Of a stretch of 39,193 bases of DNA, positions 1 through 7,950 are shown piece after piece. This DNA comes from Bacteroidaceae bacterium. GTDB taxonomy: Bacteria > Bacteroidota > Bacteroidia > Bacteroidales > Bacteroidaceae. Numbering within the stretch: the stretch's first letter is position 1; every line of letters begins with the position of its first letter. The notes under the pieces are model-generated. The model did no database searches, had not been told where the DNA came from, and was given only the letters and a program-made list of their open reading frames with translations. The position numbers were made by a program, and so were the translations under genes. Location of the stretch: positions 1-39,193 of the forward strand of contig JAFUVM010000090.1 in NCBI GenBank assembly GCA_017483665.1, given 5' to 3'.

Positions 1-124
1 CCGTAAGATGAAAGCCAAGAAGTAAACAGGGTAAAATAAAAATGACCCCGCCAGTCAGGACTTTAGAGGGGTCAAAATAAAAAAGTTTTCGGGGGTCAAC
101 ATCGCTTTGCCCTCGGGGGTCAAA
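1..124. mobile_element. Probable terminal part of an IS21-family-like insertion sequence
   Basis: The word GGGGTCAA(A/C) occurs at 68-76, 92-100 and 116-124, and an inverted copy, TGACCCC, lies at 44-50. Clustered short repeats of this type are known as transposase-binding sites in the ends of IS21-family elements, whose tips end in CA. The repeats start exactly where the WYL reading frame on the minus strand loses similarity to its family. The element tip is probably near 101 (GGTCAACA) or 124, and the body would lie to the left, outside the window. No transposase is visible, so the family assignment is inferred from the repeats alone. Confidence 0.45.
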
Positions 125-619
125 CGCGCTCGGCTTTTCCATCAGGCAATAGGGATGCACGATGGCATCATAGGGATCTGGGTCACCAAACTTCTGATAG
201 GTGATTTTCAGCTTCCGCTTGTCTCTCAACGCTTGCCCGATCTGAGAAAGATAGCATGCGCCTGTCTCTATCTGTTCGGGCTGGATGAGGTTGCCAAGCT
301 CCTTGTACTCTTGCAGGAACACAAAGTTCTGGATGCTCTTCATCAGGTCGTTGGCAAGTGTGTCAAGAGCCAAGGCTTCGGAATTCACAATACGATAGTG
401 CATCCTGTCCGGTGTCTGAATCTCCACGCCAAGAAACTCCCTGATGCTCTTCCGGTGGGCTGTGAGCATGTCGCGGGAGAGATTTGCTTTGCGGCCGGGC
501 ACATCCTGCCATCTGTGCCTCAGTTCGCCAAGTGTCAGCCCTGGAAACGGGGCGTTTCTTAACTGCTCTATTAGCCAGACATCGAATTTGAACTGCGAGA
601 GGGAATGAAACCTGTTCAT
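125..619 (-). pseudogene. WYL-domain transcriptional regulator, 3' end disrupted
   Basis: Reading the minus strand from ATG at 619 gives a protein starting MNRFHSLSQFKFDVWLIEQL. The first ~60 residues look like the DNA-binding region of Bacteroidetes WYL regulators. A WYL domain begins at about residue 132 (RKLKITYQKFG, then HPYCLM), but it stops after about 30 residues, before the WYL triad. The frame then runs openly into GGGGTCAA repeats and to the window edge with no family-like sequence. WYL proteins are ligand-responsive transcription factors often linked to stress or defence genes. Without most of the sensor domain this copy is probably inactive, unless it works as a DNA-binding fragment. 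The opposite-strand frame across this region is only an antisense shadow. Confidence 0.65.
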
Positions 620-729
620 ATTTTTGCAAATTAACGATTTCGACCGCTAATTTACAAAATAAATAGTTCCCACAAAAGTCTTTAATATGTTTTTTCGCAG
701 GAGTTGTGGCTTATGACCCTACAACCTCG

Positions 730-3700
730 CTATTGCACTGCGAATTTCCGTCCGTTTATGACGTAGATGGCGGGGGCGGATGTCTTTCCTGCGGGGTGCG
801 GGGCGGGACGGCCCTGCAGGTCATACACGGGTCCGGCGGAGGCGGCAGCAGCGGATGTCGGGGCTGAGATGCCGTCCGTCTGACCGACGGTGAATGTGCC
901 CTTTGTGAACTTCGACCCTGTGCGCCTGCCGTCTACGGCCTGCACGCCCCACTCGTAGCGGCCGTCGGGTAGGGTGTAGGTGACGGACGTCGCGCATCCC
1001 TGCTTGCCGAAGTCTTCGCATTTGCGCTGTCCTTCACGCTCGCCGTCGAGATAGGCCCTGGGGCATCCCAAGAGGACGCCGTCGGCTTTGCGGATGTACA
1101 GCTCGTACGTGGTGCTTTGCGGTGCGCCGTCGGCGGGGGTCCACGAGAGGGTCACGCTGTCGCCCTTCACGGTCTGGCTGACGCTTCGCGGCTGGGCGGG
1201 CTGGCCGGTGATGCGCTCTTGGCTGAGGGTGATGCGTGTGGTGCGGCCTGTGGGCTGTCCGGTGAGGAGTGTGCCGTCCTCGCATTTGCCGATGTTGAAG
1301 AGATCCTTCCTGCCGTCGCCGTCCCAGTCGACGAGGCAGCTGGCGGCTTCGGAGCCTCCTGCCCAGCGGTAGACGCGGCGGAAGGCGGGGCCTGCGCTGC
1401 CGGTGTTGTTTTGCCAGATGTAGCCTGTCTGGGTGTTCTCGTCGGGGCTCCAGCCCTGATAGATGATGTCGATGAGTCCGTCGCCGTCCCAGTCGTAGGC
1501 TTGGGCGCATCCGGAGGTGCTGTTCCAGTTGCGGAGGACAAACCGGTCGAAGTCTTCGTAGGGCATGGGTGCGAAGTGGCCCGTGCCGTCGCCCAGGACG
1601 ACGAAGGTGTGGTCCCAGTAGTAGCTGAAATAGCCTCCGGAGCCTTGCAGGAAGATGTCGAGGCAGCCGTCGCCGTTGTAGTCGGCGATGGCTATGCCGC
1701 CGTCGGAGACGGAGGGATTCTGTCTGTCGTCGGCATTCTCGCCCAGCGACTGTGCGAAGTATGTACGCGTGAAGCTTGTGCCGTCGCCGCTGTTGAGGTA
1801 GACTTCGGTGAAGCGTTCCCAGTCGGCGCCGTAGTTCTGCCGTTCCCAGTTGTTGGCGGAGATGAGGATGTCGGCGTACCCGTCGTTGTTGAAGTCTTGT
1901 GCGAAGACCATTCCGCAGTCGAAGTTACGACCGGGATAGGGGGCTCCGCCTGTCCTGTCGCGGTCGGGGTCGGTGATGCCGTTGTCGAAATAGACGGGTT
2001 TGAATTTTATTGTGTTCCCGGTGATGCCCTGGTTAAGCAGTACGGCTGTGGGGGACGTGTGATAGCCTATGCAGACGAGATCCGTCAGTCCGTCGTTGTT
2101 GAAGTCGGCAATGTCAGCTGCGAGCACTCCGGCCAGTCCGTTCATGGGTGCTGTGTAGTTGCGGGGGAGCCCTTCGCGCGGTGAGACGAAGCGTACAGTC
2201 ATCTTGGTGAATGTTCCGTTGCCGTTGCCGCGGTATATGCCGTCGGAGGTGTTGCCGGTCTGCTCGAAGACGATGAGGTCCATGTTGCCGTCGCCGTCGA
2301 TGTCGCATGGCGAGAACGAGGGGCGGTCGCCAACGTTGAAGGGCGATTTGTTTTCCTTCCATGTGCCGTCGGCGGCGGGTTCGAGAAGGACGCTGTGGCG
2401 CGGTGTCTCGGTGCCGTGCTTGAACCATCCGGCGATGAACAGCTGCTGCTGTCCGTCGTTTTTCGTGTCGAGGGGTACGAGGTTGCCGTACTGGTAGCCC
2501 CAGTCGTGGGTGACGACGGAGGGGCTGAGCGTGATGCTGCGGTGGTACTCTTCGTAGTCTTCGCCCCGAAGCCACACCATCATCTTGCCGGCTGTCCGGT
2601 TGTCCCAGGCATAATACGGTATCATCCGCAGGGTTTTCCCGTCGGTGGTGGCGGTGATGCGGCGGATGCCTCCGAGCAGGCTTGCCGCTTTTTCCTCGCA
2701 GGTGGTTTCCGCTGTCAGCCGGAAGTCGCTGAAGACGGCGGGGGAGTTGTCTGCCATTTCTGCGCAATACACCAACGGTCCGCGCTGTATGGCCCGGCAT
2801 CCCAGGTCCTCCACGACACGTTCGTCAGCCGTGACTACTTCAATCGGCATGTCGAGGGTCAGTTCGACGACGGTTGCTGCCCCGGGCGAGAGGACGGCAT
2901 AGCCTTGTTCCAGGGCGGGCTCTGCCTTCTGGCCTCCGACGCTCACGCTGTAGCTTTTGCACCAGGCGGGGATGCGCAGCCGCAGCTGCCCGGCGCGGAG
3001 CGGGCGGTCGAGGGATATGGTGACTGTGCCTTCCCACGGATAGCTTGTCGTCATCGTGACCTTCACCTCTTCGTCGCCTACTTTCAGGGTGGCTTCGTTA
3101 CCGATATACAGGTTCACCCACAGGGCATCGTCGCTGGTTCCGTATATGTAGTTACCCAGCGAGGGCAGGAAGCGCGACAGGTTGCTCGGGCAGCAGGCTG
3201 TTCCGAACCAGGCTTGCCGGTGATGATTGCCGTCCGACTCCAAGGGGTTGACATAGAAGAACCTGTTGCCAGCGAGGTTGACACCTGCGAGCAGGGCGTT
3301 GTAGAGCGAGCGCTCCAATACGTCGGCATATTTCCCCTCGCCCGTAAGGAGGTTCATGCGGTGGTTCCAGAGCACCATGCCCACCGAGGCACAGGTCTCG
3401 CAGTAGGCTGTGGCGTTGGGGAGGTCGTAGTCGTGCGTGAAGCCTTCGTTTGCTGCCGACGAACCAATGCCGCCGGTCACGTACATATTGCAGTCGACGG
3501 TGTTGTGCCAAAGGGCATCGAGGGCTGTCATGTAGTCGGTGTCGCCGATATACGATGCCACGTCGGCCATACCGCAGAAGAGGTACATGGCACGTACGGC
3601 ATGGCCGCCTATCTTCCGCAGGTCCTTGACGGGCATGGAGTCCTGATAGTAGTTCTTGTTCCAGTTGTTGCTGCCGTCCCCTTTGGAACCATATCCGTGG

Positions 3701-4392
3701 CCGCGCTCCTCCAAGAGCCAGTGAGCGAAGTCGAGGTATTTCTTCTCGCCGGTCACCTCGTAGAGCTTCACCAGAGCGAGCTCTATCTCTTCGTGTCCAG
3801 CCACCCAGTGCTGCCGGTCAGGTCCGAAAAGCGTCATCATGTGGTCCGCCATTCGCCGTCCCACATTCAGCAGCTTGTCTTTGCCTCGCGCTTTGTAGTA
3901 GGCTATTCCGGCCTCTATCAGATGTCCGGCACAGTACATCTCGTGCTTGTCCATGTCGGTCCAGCGCGGATGGTCGGTCAGGGTGAAATAGGTGTTTATG
4001 TATCCGTCGTCTTGCTGGGCGCCTGCGATGTTGTTCACCCATTCGTCGAGCTTGGCCTCAAGGTCGGCATCGGGCCGCACCACAAGCGAGTAGGCCATGC
4101 CCTCCATCGCCTTGTAGACATCGCTGTCGTCGAAGAAGATGCCGGAGTGGCCTCCCGTGCCTTTGCCCGCATTGATGAAGTTCTGCATGCGACCGGTCTG
4201 GTTTTCTATCTGGTCGATGCACACGGGCAGCGTTGCCGAGGCATGCTTTTCCAGGCGGGGCGACCAAAACGAGTCGTTGATTGTCACTTGCGAGAAGTCC
4301 ACCTGGTGAATCGTTCTTGCAGGCTTGTCCGTTTCGCACCATGCCGTCAGCGGCACTATACACACTAATAGAGACAGAATCTGTTTTTTCAT
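730..4392 (-). CDS. Secreted GH127/GH146-like beta-L-arabinofuranosidase fused to FG-GAP repeats and an Fn3-like domain
   Basis: The start at 4392 (MKKQILSLLV) gives a clean Sec signal peptide ending near WCE, so it is preferred over the upstream GTG at 4413. Residues ~30-620 match the DUF1680 family of retaining beta-L-arabinofuranosidases. Key residues are visible: E316 (NEGF), the zinc/cysteine motif YCETC (E332, C334) and the CC pair C400-C401; one of the paired cysteines is the nucleophile in the characterised enzyme HypBA1. Residues ~640-1030 hold about six DxDxDG calcium-type FG-GAP/VCBS repeats (for example DIDGDGNMD, DFNNDG, DWDGDG). An Fn3-like domain follows (VTLSWTPADG), then a C-terminal tail YDLQGR...YVINGRKF. 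The gene lies 20 nt after the LPG-synthase-like gene, on the same strand. It likely releases L-arabinofuranose from plant glycans at the surface or outside the cell; the substrate is not certain. Confidence 0.85.
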   Translation of the reverse strand: MKKQILSLLVCIVPLTAWCETDKPARTIHQVDFSQVTINDSFWSPRLEKHASATLPVCIDQIENQTGRMQNFINAGKGTGGHSGIFFDDSDVYKAMEGMAYSLVVRPDADLEAKLDEWVNNIAGAQQDDGYINTYFTLTDHPRWTDMDKHEMYCAGHLIEAGIAYYKARGKDKLLNVGRRMADHMMTLFGPDRQHWVAGHEEIELALVKLYEVTGEKKYLDFAHWLLEERGHGYGSKGDGSNNWNKNYYQDSMPVKDLRKIGGHAVRAMYLFCGMADVASYIGDTDYMTALDALWHNTVDCNMYVTGGIGSSAANEGFTHDYDLPNATAYCETCASVGMVLWNHRMNLLTGEGKYADVLERSLYNALLAGVNLAGNRFFYVNPLESDGNHHRQAWFGTACCPSNLSRFLPSLGNYIYGTSDDALWVNLYIGNEATLKVGDEEVKVTMTTSYPWEGTVTISLDRPLRAGQLRLRIPAWCKSYSVSVGGQKAEPALEQGYAVLSPGAATVVELTLDMPIEVVTADERVVEDLGCRAIQRGPLVYCAEMADNSPAVFSDFRLTAETTCEEKAASLLGGIRRITATTDGKTLRMIPYYAWDNRTAGKMMVWLRGEDYEEYHRSITLSPSVVTHDWGYQYGNLVPLDTKNDGQQQLFIAGWFKHGTETPRHSVLLEPAADGTWKENKSPFNVGDRPSFSPCDIDGDGNMDLIVFEQTGNTSDGIYRGNGNGTFTKMTVRFVSPREGLPRNYTAPMNGLAGVLAADIADFNNDGLTDLVCIGYHTSPTAVLLNQGITGNTIKFKPVYFDNGITDPDRDRTGGAPYPGRNFDCGMVFAQDFNNDGYADILISANNWERQNYGADWERFTEVYLNSGDGTSFTRTYFAQSLGENADDRQNPSVSDGGIAIADYNGDGCLDIFLQGSGGYFSYYWDHTFVVLGDGTGHFAPMPYEDFDRFVLRNWNSTSGCAQAYDWDGDGLIDIIYQGWSPDENTQTGYIWQNNTGSAGPAFRRVYRWAGGSEAASCLVDWDGDGRKDLFNIGKCEDGTLLTGQPTGRTTRITLSQERITGQPAQPRSVSQTVKGDSVTLSWTPADGAPQSTTYELYIRKADGVLLGCPRAYLDGEREGQRKCEDFGKQGCATSVTYTLPDGRYEWGVQAVDGRRTGSKFTKGTFTVGQTDGISAPTSAAAASAGPVYDLQGRPAPHPAGKTSAPAIYVINGRKFAVQ

Positions 4393-4433
4393 AGCATTCG
4401 ACCTAATTTTCACAGCACATCCATATAACTTTC

Positions 4434-5498
4434 TTACGCTCGCTGCCCTGGCGACCTTGAACTACGATCGAGCTCGGCCCTGGCGACCTTCATCAAGGCG
4501 ATGCCGATGAAGATCCAGATGATTTCACGGACTCGACAGATGATGCTGATGAAGAAGCCTTGTTCGACGGTCAGGCCCATTGCCGCGGTGGAGACAGCGA
4601 AACCGCCTTCCTGCACGCCGAGCTGCATGGGCAGGAAGCCGATGAGGTTCGACAGAAGCGTGGTCAGCGAGACGATGAGGATGCTGTGGAGGAAGGTGAG
4701 GGTGATGCCGCTGAACCCTCCGCCGCCATCGATGCCGATGAGCAGGAGCATAAAGAGCACCTCGGCACTCTGCACGATGCGCGAGAGATACTCGAGCCCC
4801 AAAGCTGCATAGAAGTTCTTACGGCTCTGCTGATGCAGGGCAGCTATCTGTGCATCGACGTTATGCAGGGCTTCTGCGTGGGCGGAGAGGAATCTGTCGC
4901 TCCAACCTTTGAGTCCTGGCAGATGACCTATCCAGCGGATGAGCCTCACGACAAGTCCGTACTTGTAGCCCCTGTAGAAGAGGTAGAAGGCAATGAGGCA
5001 GAAGACGACGATGATGCCCAAGATGATGCCGACGGTCGTGTCGAAGGGGAGGTCGCCTGCCAGCGCGAGCGCCAGGTAGAGGAAGACGGAGGTGAACCAG
5101 AACCAGAAGTGCGCGAAGACGTGGAACATCGCATAGAGAATGACCGAAGAGGTGGCGTGCTGCTTGGAGATGTCCTTGCTCAGCTCCATGATGCGGTAAG
5201 GTTCTCCGCCAAGGCCGCCTACGGGTGTGGCATAGTTGAGAGCATATCCGCTGATGGTCAGCTTGTATATCCGCCAGAAGCTCACTTTCTCGTCGGGGTC
5301 GGTATTGCCCTTGATGACTGCCATCCACGCAAGTGCATTGATGCCATACACGACAATCCAGATGCCCACGATGGGGATGAGCCAGTAACCTGCGCGGCAG
5401 ATGTGGCCCCAGAGCTCCACAAAGCTGACGTCGAAGGTGAAGAGCATCACCACGACACAAGCAAGTCCGAGGACGAAGAAGAAGTTATTCCAATTCAT
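4434..5498 (-). CDS. LPG-synthase transmembrane-domain (UPF0104/AglD-like) integral membrane protein
   Basis: A 354-residue polytopic membrane protein with about eight hydrophobic segments. The family signature GGLGGEPYR follows YATPV at about residue 95, as in the membrane part of lysylphosphatidylglycerol synthases and in stand-alone UPF0104 proteins. There is no C-terminal aminoacyl-transferase domain. It is encoded about 100 nt downstream of the CDP-alcohol phosphotransferase on the same strand, so a role in moving or modifying the lipid made by that enzyme is plausible, but this is inference. The C-terminal end lies in sequence where GCCCTGGCGACCTT occurs twice (4444-4457 and 4480-4493), so the last residues may be a recent duplication. 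Confidence 0.8.
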   Translation of the reverse strand: MNWNNFFFVLGLACVVVMLFTFDVSFVELWGHICRAGYWLIPIVGIWIVVYGINALAWMAVIKGNTDPDEKVSFWRIYKLTISGYALNYATPVGGLGGEPYRIMELSKDISKQHATSSVILYAMFHVFAHFWFWFTSVFLYLALALAGDLPFDTTVGIILGIIVVFCLIAFYLFYRGYKYGLVVRLIRWIGHLPGLKGWSDRFLSAHAEALHNVDAQIAALHQQSRKNFYAALGLEYLSRIVQSAEVLFMLLLIGIDGGGGFSGITLTFLHSILIVSLTTLLSNLIGFLPMQLGVQEGGFAVSTAAMGLTVEQGFFISIICRVREIIWIFIGIALMKVARAELDRSSRSPGQRA

Positions 5499-5516
5499 TG
5501 AGCTAAATCATTCTTT

Positions 5517-5613
5517 AATTCTTAATTCTCAATTCACAATTCACAATTATTTCTTTCGCCAAGCTTTAGGGCGTAGCCTAATTTTGAATTATGAATTATG
5601 AATTGTGAATTAT
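5517..5613. repeat. Heptanucleotide tracts forming an inverted pair
   Basis: Two 7-bp tandem tracts face each other: AATTCTT/AATTCTC/AATTCAC/AATTCAC at 5517-5544 and GAATTAT/GAATTAT/GAATTGT/GAATTAT at 5586-5613. They are largely complementary (AATTCACAATT against AATTGTGAATT) and enclose GGGCGTAGCCTAATT at 5569-5583. That 15-bp word recurs in exact inverse at 31278-31292. The second tract encodes the last residues (IIHNS) and the stop codon of the CDP-alcohol phosphotransferase. Confidence 0.8.
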
Positions 5614-6603
5614 TTTTTCCCTTATCCTCCTGCAACAGGCTTCGTGATGGCGGTTGATGCAATAGGCGAGGAGCCCCATGCAGATGATTTCGAAGAGGAA
5701 GTTGGCGGTCGGCAGGTCTATGAGGCAGAAGAGGAAGAACATGCCGGAACGGAAGTTGAAGGTGAGCATCGCGTTCCAGGGCATGATGAGGCGCGACTCG
5801 CGGAGCAGTTCTTCGCGCAGGGCTGCAGGCATGTTGGAGGGTGTGCCATACTTCTGTCGCAGGGTTGCCATGAGCTTCTGGAACTCGGGGGTAGCCTTCT
5901 CCTGCTTGCGCGTATAGTCGATGTAGGTCTTGAGGAAATACTTCCAGAGGCGGTTCCCTTCGGTGGGCGTCTCGTCGTAAGCCTTTTGCTGCTGTTCGGA
6001 GGTGTCCAGCTCGCTGCCTTTCTCGCCCTTGAGCATGAAGAGATGTATCTGGATGTAGTAGTCGGCCATGCGTTGCTGCCCGCCCATGCCTGCGAAGCCC
6101 GAGTAGAGGGCCAGCGCCGTGACGACAGCTGTGGCGATGAGGACGTTCTGCTCTGTGTCGGCGATGCCGAGCCATCCGAACTCCAGCGAGTGATGATGGT
6201 AGAAGCGGAGCATGAGGGCGATGTAGATGGGGATGAACCAGACGAAGCCTGCCATGCCGTCCAGGATGCGTCCCAGCCGGCTCTTCTTGCCTGTCAGGCG
6301 GGCCAGCTGTCCGTCCGTGCAGTCGAAGATGTCCGCCATGCAGAGCAGCAGGATGGCAACGACGTTGAGCCACAGGCCATGCCAGCCCTCGTAGTAGTAG
6401 CTGCCGTGGGCAAAGAAGACACAGCTGCCGGCACCGATTATCATGGAAAGGATGGTGACGGTGTTGGGATGGATGTCGAGCTTGGCAAAGAACAAAGCCC
6501 AGAGATAGCTGAAGGGCCGCACTATGCGGTAGTCGAGCCAGTCCTCTGTCTCGGAGGACTTGATGGTTGACATTACACGTCGTTTCAGGTCTTGTATATT
6601 CAT
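5596..6603 (-). CDS. CDP-alcohol phosphatidyl/phosphotransferase family membrane enzyme
   Basis: 335 residues. The family transfers an alcohol phosphate from a CDP-activated donor to an acceptor alcohol within the membrane. The signature begins at about residue 113: DCTDGQLARLTGKKSRLG, followed by RILDGMAGF. It supplies D1, D2 and D3, but the fourth, catalytic-base aspartate (D-x3-D) is glycine here and the next position is Phe. Several hydrophobic helices surround the motif (for example PNTVTILSMIIGAGSCVFF). It is the first gene of a minus-strand run, with the LPG-synthase-like protein after it, and is divergent from an aminotransferase and a sugar/choline-type nucleotidyltransferase, which suggests an unusual CDP-linked head group. 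Its last residues are written by a heptad repeat tract. Confidence 0.85.
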   Translation of the reverse strand: MNIQDLKRRVMSTIKSSETEDWLDYRIVRPFSYLWALFFAKLDIHPNTVTILSMIIGAGSCVFFAHGSYYYEGWHGLWLNVVAILLLCMADIFDCTDGQLARLTGKKSRLGRILDGMAGFVWFIPIYIALMLRFYHHHSLEFGWLGIADTEQNVLIATAVVTALALYSGFAGMGGQQRMADYYIQIHLFMLKGEKGSELDTSEQQQKAYDETPTEGNRLWKYFLKTYIDYTRKQEKATPEFQKLMATLRQKYGTPSNMPAALREELLRESRLIMPWNAMLTFNFRSGMFFLFCLIDLPTANFLFEIICMGLLAYCINRHHEACCRRIREKIIHNS

Positions 6604-6633
6604 TGGTTACTATCCTTTTCTCTTATGAAACTG

Positions 6634-6641
6634 CAAAGGTA
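6634..6641 (-). promoter_or_regulatory. Bacteroidetes -7 box (TACCTTTG)
   Basis: A perfect TAnnTTTG element on the minus strand, 31 nt before the start codon of the CDP-alcohol phosphotransferase. It implies a leader of about 20-25 nt. Confidence 0.6.
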
Positions 6642-6757
6642 CGAAGAAAAGATTAAAGATTAAAGATTATGGAACAAAGATTAAGGAAAATGTGCAAAAA
6701 AAGGCATGCAGACAAACATTTTTCGTGCTTTACGTCCCTTCTTTCGGTTAAAAGTCG

Positions 6758-6765
6758 TACCTTTG
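6758..6765 (+). promoter_or_regulatory. Bacteroidetes -7 box (TACCTTTG)
   Basis: A perfect TAnnTTTG element 29 nt before the aminotransferase ATG. Together with the box at 6634-6641 it makes a divergent promoter pair driving both arms of the proposed lipid head-group cluster. Confidence 0.65.
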
Positions 6766-6794
6766 TGCGCTAAACATAAAAGAAAGACACAGAA

Positions 6795-7829
6795 ATGAAT
6801 TATCTGGACAGAAACGAATTTAACTTCGAACCATCGGAAAAAGTAATAGAGGCAATAAAGAACTTCGACCCGCACACGCTCTGCTTCTACACCCGCATCT
6901 ACGACCAGGGCAAGAAGAGCGTCATCAGCGTCCGCCTGAGCGAAATCTACGGCGTGCCCGAAGAGCAGGTGCTGCTGGGCTACGGCGGCGAGGAGATGCT
7001 GAAGAACGCCATCCACTACTTCCTCATGGAGGGTGACAACAAGACCATCCTCATCCCCGAGTTCTCGTGGTGGTACTATAACCGTGTGGCCGGCGAGTGC
7101 GGCGGTTCGTTCGAGATGTATCCCCTGCACGAGACGGGCGACACTTTCGCCTACGACGTGGACGAGGTCATCGCCTACACCAACCGCGTACATCCCCGCA
7201 TGCTGCTCCTCGCCTCGCCCAACAACCCGACGGGCAACAGCCTGACGAGCGAAGAGATAGGGCGCATCATGGAGAACATCCCCTCCGACACGATGGTGCT
7301 CGTGGACGAGGCATACGCCAGCTTCATCACCAGCGACGTGGACTACATCGCTCCCCTGGTGAACAAGTACAACAACCTCATCATCTCGCGCACCCTCTCC
7401 AAGTTCTACGGACTGCCCGGCCTGCGCGTTGGCTTCGCCTTCATCGGCAAGGGCCACGACCAGTTCCTCAGCTACTGCAACAAGTACCTTGGCTACAACC
7501 GCTTCTCGGAAGCCGTTGCCCTGGCTGCCCTGGAGAGCGATGAGCACTACCGCCGCGTAGCCAACGAGATGGAGTGGGACCGTCAGCTCTTCCAGAAGGA
7601 ACTCGGCAGCCTGCCCGGCTTCAAGGTCTACAAGAGCGTGGCAAACTTCATCCTCATCAAGTACCCGACAGCCATCAAGGAGAAGCTGCAGAAGGCGCTG
7701 GCCGACCAGAACTACAAGATTAAGTTCATGGCCGACAAGGGCCTGGAGGACTGCCTGCGCATCACCCTCGGACGCCGCGAACAGATTCAGGCTGTGGTGG
7801 ACACCATCAAGTCTTTAATTAAGAATTAA
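6795..7829 (+). CDS. PLP-dependent class I/II aminotransferase, HisC-like
   Basis: 344 residues, fold type I. Visible motifs are ASPNNPTGN (substrate/PLP contact), VDEAYASF (the Asp that pairs with the pyridine nitrogen), SRTLSKFYGLPGLRVGF (K is the PLP Schiff-base lysine) and LRITLGRREQ (carboxylate-binding Arg near the C-terminus). It resembles histidinol-phosphate aminotransferase and threonine-phosphate decarboxylase-like enzymes, which act on small phosphorylated amino compounds. No other his genes are nearby. The neighbours are a nucleotidyltransferase and a CDP-alcohol phosphotransferase, so production of an amino-alcohol phosphate or aminophosphonate head group is more likely than histidine synthesis. 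That function is inferred from context. The final residues (SLIKN) run into a heptad-like AT-rich tract. Confidence 0.8.
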   Translation: MNYLDRNEFNFEPSEKVIEAIKNFDPHTLCFYTRIYDQGKKSVISVRLSEIYGVPEEQVLLGYGGEEMLKNAIHYFLMEGDNKTILIPEFSWWYYNRVAGECGGSFEMYPLHETGDTFAYDVDEVIAYTNRVHPRMLLLASPNNPTGNSLTSEEIGRIMENIPSDTMVLVDEAYASFITSDVDYIAPLVNKYNNLIISRTLSKFYGLPGLRVGFAFIGKGHDQFLSYCNKYLGYNRFSEAVALAALESDEHYRRVANEMEWDRQLFQKELGSLPGFKVYKSVANFILIKYPTAIKEKLQKALADQNYKIKFMADKGLEDCLRITLGRREQIQAVVDTIKSLIKN

Positions 7830-7830
7830 A

Positions 7831-7920
7831 AATGAAGAATGAAGAATTTGCTACCGCCTTTAGCATCTCCTCTATGACATGTAAGGAGTGAGGGCGGTAG
7901 CAAATTCTTCATTCTTCACT
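7831..7920. repeat. Long inverted repeat (28-bp arms) carrying the word GAAGAATTTGCTACCGC
   Basis: Arms 7831-7858 and 7893-7920 are reverse complements with one mismatch and enclose 34 nt. The word GAAGAATTTGCTACCGC recurs at 27281-27297, so it is an interspersed element rather than a simple terminator. The outer parts of both arms are heptad tracts. It lies between the aminotransferase and the nucleotidyltransferase and could fold in their joint transcript. Confidence 0.85.
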
Positions 7921-7950
7921 CTTCATTCTTCACTCTTCATTCTTCATTCT
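7904..7950 (+). repeat. Heptanucleotide tract (ATTCTTC/ACTCTTC)
   Basis: Six 7-bp units plus a partial unit end directly against the ATG at 7951, forming the whole proximal leader of the nucleotidyltransferase gene. Confidence 0.85.

Noticed and set aside
107-562. Plus-strand frame of 151 codons at the window start
   Set aside because: It is antisense to the WYL regulator fragment, which has family motifs on the minus strand.
1117-2184. Long plus-strand open frame antisense to the GH127-like gene (also 2395-4368)
   Set aside because: They are antisense to a gene with clear catalytic motifs; open antisense frames are expected at this GC content, and their translations show no domain.
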